Shown here piece after piece: positions 15,778 through 19,930 of a DNA stretch of 19,930 nucleotides; the stretch's first letter is position 1; every line of letters starts with the position of its first letter. The notes beneath the pieces are model-generated. The model saw only the letters and a list, made by a program, of their open reading frames with translations, was not told the origin of the DNA and did no database searches. Made by a program: the position numbers and the translations under genes. Source of the stretch: CAIZGX01 sp964511555 (GTDB lineage Bacteria; Bacteroidota; Bacteroidia; Flavobacteriales_D; Sanyastnellaceae); assembly GCA_964511555.1 (NCBI GenBank), contig CAZEFR010000041.1, positions 1 to 19,930 of the forward strand, written 5' to 3'.

Positions 15778-16899
15778 ATGAATATTCGTAGCGAAGTTTT
15801 TTCAAATCAATCTCTTCAAAACTGGCAAACGCTAGCCGAAAAAGAATTAAAAGGAAAATCCCTCGACTCTTTGGTTCGCCAAAAAGAAGAAGGGATTTTT
15901 TTATTTCCCTATGCTACCGAAGGTAGCTCAACGAACGAAGTTACTTTTCGTGCAACGCCTTCGTGGCAGTTGCACCAATCTTTCCAAACGACAGATCCTA
16001 CGGCTTGGAACGTGCTGGCTTTGGAAGCCTTGAATGGTGGAGCGAACAGCTTAACCATTCCCGCTTCTTTCAACGCTAGTGATATGAAGGTTGCGTTGAA
16101 AGATATCTTCGTCGGCTTCATCAACTGGGAATTGGAAGCACATGCCGAGCAAGCCGACGATCAGATAGATGTCATTAAACAAGTCTACGAGCAACAAGAC
16201 CGCGCCGGAGTGTTGCCGCTGTTTCATTCCAAACACATTCATGCAAATCATGCGTTTGCAGCTCATGCAACAGCAGCAGAACAAATCGCTTTCGCGGCTT
16301 TATTAGGAATTGAATTCATCGAGAATACGCATTTAACAATAGACGAGGCCTCCGCTCAACTCCTTTTTCATTTTTCGGTTGGAAGTGAACTGTATGTTGA
16401 AATCGCCAAGTTGCGCGCTTTCCGCGCTGTGTGGTCGCACGTGATGAAATCAGGTTCTCCTGAACACGCGTGTTCGAATCACGCATTTGTGAAGGTGCAA
16501 ACAGACGGATATTTCCAAGCGAAGAAAGACACCGACAACAACCTTATTCGCTCTACCATTCAAGCATTGGCAGCAAGCGTTGGCGGAGCAAATCGCCTTG
16601 AAGTTCTTCCCATGGAATTCGCGAAGGGAACAGATATCAGCGACCATCTTCGCTGGGCACGAAACATTCAGCACTTATTAATCGAAGAGTCTTACTTCGA
16701 TCAATATTCAGATTTAGCAAAGGGAAGTTTTTCTTTAGAAAAACTTACGGAAGACTTGTCAGTAAAGGCTTTCGAAATCATGAAGAATTTCGAAACATCT
16801 GAGAAGTTGTTCAACTTCATTCAAAACAACAAAGAAGAAAGAAGCCTTCAACATGCACAACGTGTAGTAGTGGGTGAAAACAAATACGTGCAGTCATGA
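15778..16899 (+). CDS. mutA: Methylmalonyl-CoA mutase small subunit
   Basis: Non-catalytic beta subunit of the cobalamin-dependent mutase that interconverts succinyl-CoA and methylmalonyl-CoA. The 373 residues start with LQNWQTLAEKELKGKSLDSLV, typical of the flavobacterial small subunit, and continue through a divergent TIM-barrel (FHFSVGSELYVEIAKLRAFRAVWSHV, ASVGGANRLEVLPME). The chain ends after the barrel without the degenerate cobalamin-binding domain found in larger homologues, and is short even for that group. ATGA overlap with mutB indicates translational coupling and a 1:1 complex. It begins 24 bp after the CotH-like gene. Confidence 0.9.
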   Translation: MNIRSEVFSNQSLQNWQTLAEKELKGKSLDSLVRQKEEGIFLFPYATEGSSTNEVTFRATPSWQLHQSFQTTDPTAWNVLALEALNGGANSLTIPASFNASDMKVALKDIFVGFINWELEAHAEQADDQIDVIKQVYEQQDRAGVLPLFHSKHIHANHAFAAHATAAEQIAFAALLGIEFIENTHLTIDEASAQLLFHFSVGSELYVEIAKLRAFRAVWSHVMKSGSPEHACSNHAFVKVQTDGYFQAKKDTDNNLIRSTIQALAASVGGANRLEVLPMEFAKGTDISDHLRWARNIQHLLIEESYFDQYSDLAKGSFSLEKLTEDLSVKAFEIMKNFETSEKLFNFIQNNKEERSLQHAQRVVVGENKYVQS

Positions 16900-18945
16900 G
16901 TAAATTGAATTNNNNNNNNNNCCTTCAACTTCAACGAAGAAGTGAAAGGTGCAACGTGGGGAGCAGGCGCAGCGCCGTTTTTACGCGGTCCGTATGCAAG
17001 CATGTACACCGTTCGCCCGTGGACCATTCGTCAATATGCCGGATTCAGCACCGCTGAAGAATCGAATGCGTTCTACAAACGCAACTTGGCCATGGGACAA
17101 AAAGGATTGTCTGTTGCCTTCGACTTGGCTACCCATCGCGGTTACGACAGCGACCACGATCGCGTGAAGGGAGACGTGGGAAAGGCAGGAGTAGCCATAG
17201 ATTCAGTGGAAGACATGAAAGTCTTATTTCATGAAATTCCGTTGAACGAAATGTCAGTGAGCATGACCATGAACGGTGCGGTTTTACCGATTCTTTCGTT
17301 TTACATCGTCGCCGCTGAAGAGCAAGGCGTTCGTCCAGAACAACTTACCGGAACCATTCAGAACGACATTCTGAAAGAGTTCATGGTTCGAAATACATAC
17401 ATCTATCCGCCTACGCCAAGTATGCGTATTGTTTCAGACATTTTCGAATTCTGTTCGAAGGAAATGCCGAAGTTCAATCCGATTTCCATTTCCGGATATC
17501 ACATGCAAGAGGCTGGCGCTACTCAAGAAATTGAGTTGGCTTATACCTTGGCAGACGGATTGGAATATGTTCGCGCTGGCCTGAAAGCCGGAATGAGCAT
17601 CGACGATTTCGCTCCGCGTTTGTCGTTCTTCTGGGCCATTGGTATGGACACTGTAACGGAAATTGCGAAGATGCGCGCAGCTCGCGTGCTGTGGGCGCAA
17701 CTCATCAAGTCCTTCAACCCGAAAAATGAAAAATCAATGGCGTTAAGAACCCATTGTCAAACTAGTGGTTGGAGTTTAACGCGTCAAGATCCATACAACA
17801 ACGTGGCTCGCACCTGCATTGAAGCCCTCGGCGCCGCATGGGGCGGAACACAGAGTTTGCATACGAATGCGCTCGATGAGGCCATTGCATTGCCAACCGA
17901 CAACAGTGCGCGCATTGCACGAAACACGCAGTTGATTATTCAAGAAGAAACAGGATTGTGTGAAGTGGTAGACGTTTGGGGAGGAAGTGAGATTATTGAA
18001 AAGCGCACGCAGGAAATCATGGATGCCGCTTGGAAATTAATTGAAGAGGTGGAAGAAATGGGCGGAATGACCAAAGCCATTGAAGCAGGAATTCCGAAGT
18101 TGCGCATTGAAGAAGCAGCAGCGCGGAAGCAGGCGCGTATAGACAGCGGAAGAGACAAGATTATTGGGGTGAATATTTTTCAGTTGGAAGAAGAAAGCAA
18201 CATGGATATTCTTGAAGTAGACAACGACGCTGTGCGTATTTCACAAATCGAAAGATTAGTAAAAACGAAAGCAGAGCGCAACGAAGAGACATGTCAAAAG
18301 GCTCTGAAATCGTTAACAGAAGCGGCACAGAGCGGAAGTGGAAACTTATTGGCGCTCTCGGTTGAAGCCGCTCGTTTGCGTGCAACCTTAGGTGAAATTT
18401 CAAGCGCACTCGAAGTGGTGTACGGAAGATATTCCGCACAAATCAGAAGTATTTCAGGTGTTTACTCTAATGAATCAGCAATGGACAAAGACTTTATTGA
18501 AGCACGCAGACGTTCCGATGAATTCGCTGAATTGGCCGGAAGAAGACCACGTATTTTGGTTGCGAAAATGGGACAAGACGGACACGATCGTGGAGCGAAA
18601 GTGATTGCCACATCGTTTGCAGATATCGGATTCGATGTAGACATGGGACCGTTGTTCCAAACGCCTGGAGAAGTTGCGAAGCAAGCCGCAGAGAACGACG
18701 TGCACATGGTCGGAGTTTCATCTTTAGCAGCGGGACATAAGACGTTAATTCCGGAATTAATTTCCGAATTGAAAAAATTGGGACGTGAAGATATTGGGGT
18801 TATTGCCGGCGGAGTAATACCCGAGCAAGACTTCGAGTTTTTATATAACGCCGGGTGCGTAGGCATCTTTGGTCCAGGGACTAAGATTGCTACAGCGGCG
18901 CAAGAAATTTTAACATTAATGATCGAAGCACTCCAAGGCGAATGA
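16896..18945 (+). CDS. mutB: Methylmalonyl-CoA mutase large (catalytic) subunit, with assembly gap near N-terminus
   Basis: Adenosylcobalamin-dependent isomerase. ATG at 16896 overlaps the mutA stop; five codons (MSKLN) are seen before the gap, and the frame resumes at FNFNEEVKG. Substrate-barrel motifs include RGPYASMYTVRPWTIRQYAGFSTAEESN, GLSVAFDLATHRGYDSD, GYHMQEAGAT and RTHCQTSGWSLT. The C-terminal cobalamin-binding domain has GQDGHDRGAKV, the DxHxxG motif with the cobalt-binding histidine at codon 18583, then SLAAGHKTL and AGGVIPEQDF. Visible length is about 679 residues against roughly 700-720 in relatives, so about 25-40 residues may be missing in the gap. The gene overlaps mazG by 4 bp. 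It belongs to propionate/succinate metabolism. Confidence 0.95.
16912..16921. other. Assembly gap (10 N) near the start of mutB
   Basis: Ten Ns follow the sixth codon's first base of mutB. Base 16911 is a first codon position and 16922 a second position, so an intact gene needs a missing length divisible by three; 10 is a placeholder. The family usually has a longer N-terminal arm than is visible here. Confidence 0.97.
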
Positions 18946-19718
18946 ATACAGTAGAGCAGAAGAAGGAAGCGTTCGAGCGCTTGTTAACAATCATGGACGA
19001 GCTTCGCGAGAAGTGTCCGTGGGACATGAAGCAGACGCTGGAAAGTCTTCGTCATTTATCCATTGAAGAAGTCTATGAATTGGGCGATGCTATTCTAGAT
19101 GGAGACATGGAAGAGGTAAAGAAAGAGTTGGGCGATTTGTTTTTGCATTTGGTTTTTTATTCGCGCATTGCTAGCGAGACTGAAGCATTCGACATTGCCG
19201 ATGTCTTGAATGCCATTTGCGAAAAATTAATTTCAAGACATCCGCATATCTATGGAGATACTGTGGTGAAAGATGAAGCGGAAGTACTTTCCAATTGGGA
19301 AAAATTAAAATTGAAGGAAGGTAAGAAAAGTGTGTTGGAAGGTGTTCCGCGTTCGTTGCCTGCCATGGTGAAGGCGCAGCGCATTCAAGACAAAGCGAAA
19401 GGAGTGGGGTTCGATTGGGACAATGCCGATCAGGTTTGGGAAAAGGTTTTGGAAGAATTGAATGAATTCAAAGAAGCTAAAACAAAAGAGGATCAGGAAG
19501 AAGAATTCGGCGACTTACTTTTCTCACTCATCAACTACGCCCGTTTTAAGGGAATACATCCGGAAGATGCATTAGAGAAGACCAACAAGAAATTCATTTA
19601 TCGTTTTCAGTATTTGGAAACGGAAAGCGCGAAAGACGGCAAGCAAATGGGGGAGATGACCTTGAATGAAATGGACGAATATTGGAATCGCGCAAAGGAA
19701 TTGAAAAAGAAATCATAG
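18942..19718 (+). CDS. mazG: Nucleoside triphosphate pyrophosphohydrolase MazG
   Basis: All-alpha NTP pyrophosphohydrolase of 258 residues (E. coli MazG has 263) that hydrolyses NTPs to NMP and pyrophosphate, acting in nucleotide-pool cleaning and stringent-response damping. The first MazG domain has CPWDMKQTLESL (25-36), metal-binding acids E42, E43, E46 in SIEEVYEL and E62, D65 in KKELGDLFLHLVFYSR. A second, shorter copy reads LEELNEFKEA followed by EEEFGDLLFSLINYARF. It overlaps the mutB stop by ATGA and ends 1 bp before the next gene, so it is in the mutase transcript. Confidence 0.95.
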   Translation: MNTVEQKKEAFERLLTIMDELREKCPWDMKQTLESLRHLSIEEVYELGDAILDGDMEEVKKELGDLFLHLVFYSRIASETEAFDIADVLNAICEKLISRHPHIYGDTVVKDEAEVLSNWEKLKLKEGKKSVLEGVPRSLPAMVKAQRIQDKAKGVGFDWDNADQVWEKVLEELNEFKEAKTKEDQEEEFGDLLFSLINYARFKGIHPEDALEKTNKKFIYRFQYLETESAKDGKQMGEMTLNEMDEYWNRAKELKKKS

Positions 19719-19719
19719 A

Positions 19720-19930
19720 ATGAAAAAGTACTTTTGGATATTCGGATTGCTTGTATCGGTAAGCAGTTGCGTTGCCCCCAGAGCCATCACAAATTCAGGA
19801 AAAGTAACTCCGAAGGGGAATTGGGTTGTCGCAACCAATCAGACGTACAACATTGCTACTGCTCCAGCTATAAAAGTTGCAAGCGCTGCTGACATTGACA
19901 TTGACAATTTGATAAATTCGTCTAATCAAA
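19720..19930 (+). CDS. Putative lipoprotein, 3' end outside window
   Basis: ATG at 19720, one base after the mazG stop, opens a frame of 70 codons to the window edge. The N-terminus MKKYFWIFGLLVSVSSC has a charged start, hydrophobic core and lipobox VSSC, so C17 is probably the lipidated cysteine of an exported lipoprotein. The next residues (VAPRAITNSGKVTPKGNW) are compatible with a secreted beta-rich domain, but no family could be recognised from the visible part. Confidence 0.72.
   Translation, partial: MKKYFWIFGLLVSVSSCVAPRAITNSGKVTPKGNWVVATNQTYNIATAPAIKVASAADIDIDNLINSSNQ

Noticed and set aside
18462..18866. 134-residue minus-strand open frame inside mutB
   Set aside because: It is antisense to the conserved cobalamin-binding domain and has no start signal or similarity.

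Overview
The window looks like part of a Bacteroidota genome, most likely an uncultured Flavobacteriia-type marine lineage assembled as a scaffold (there are two fixed 10-N gaps). This rests on a secreted CotH protein with a type B type IX secretion (T9SS) sorting domain, an S46 dipeptidyl peptidase, TAnnTTTG-type promoter motifs, few Shine-Dalgarno sites, and methylmalonyl-CoA mutase subunits that resemble flavobacterial ones. No rRNA, tRNA, CRISPR array, prophage, transposase or integrase was seen.

Layout. Positions 1-88 hold an array of tiny hairpins, including a 17-bp tandem repeat. From 2983 down to 94 a leftward operon makes surface-sugar precursors: UDP-glucose 6-dehydrogenase, UDP-glucuronate decarboxylase (UDP-xylose) and a WbpD-like N-acetyltransferase. 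A 78-bp divergent region separates it from a rightward run: a NatA/NatB-type ABC exporter, a Ppx/GppA phosphatase whose start lies inside the permease gene, and HldD (heptose epimerase, split by a gap). Next come a PTPS-type pterin synthase and GTP cyclohydrolase I (overlapping by 1 base), a Bax-inhibitor-1 membrane protein, a membrane-anchored J-domain protein and a secreted S46 peptidase with the acidic-specificity arginine of DPP11.

Between 11870 and 12165 there is a short leftward gene for a 45-residue His-rich single-span membrane protein with its own good promoter, and a strong hairpin terminator. A 1195-residue secreted protein follows (lamin-tail, chitobiase-C-like, CotH kinase-like, five ~88-residue repeats, sorting domain). 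The right end is a tightly coupled chain: methylmalonyl-CoA mutase small and large subunits, MazG, and the start of a lipoprotein gene cut by the window edge.

Most of this is ordinary housekeeping and envelope biology. The most unusual signal is an in-frame insertion in the Ppx/GppA gene (6012-6155) built of nested inverted repeats with three-base loops plus a 24-bp tandem duplication. The intergenic array at 1-88 has the same build (short stem, three-base loop), which suggests a family of small palindromic elements that spreads in this genome and is tolerated inside coding sequence. The second point of interest is the 45-residue gene lying antisense in the 3' region of the peptidase transcript.
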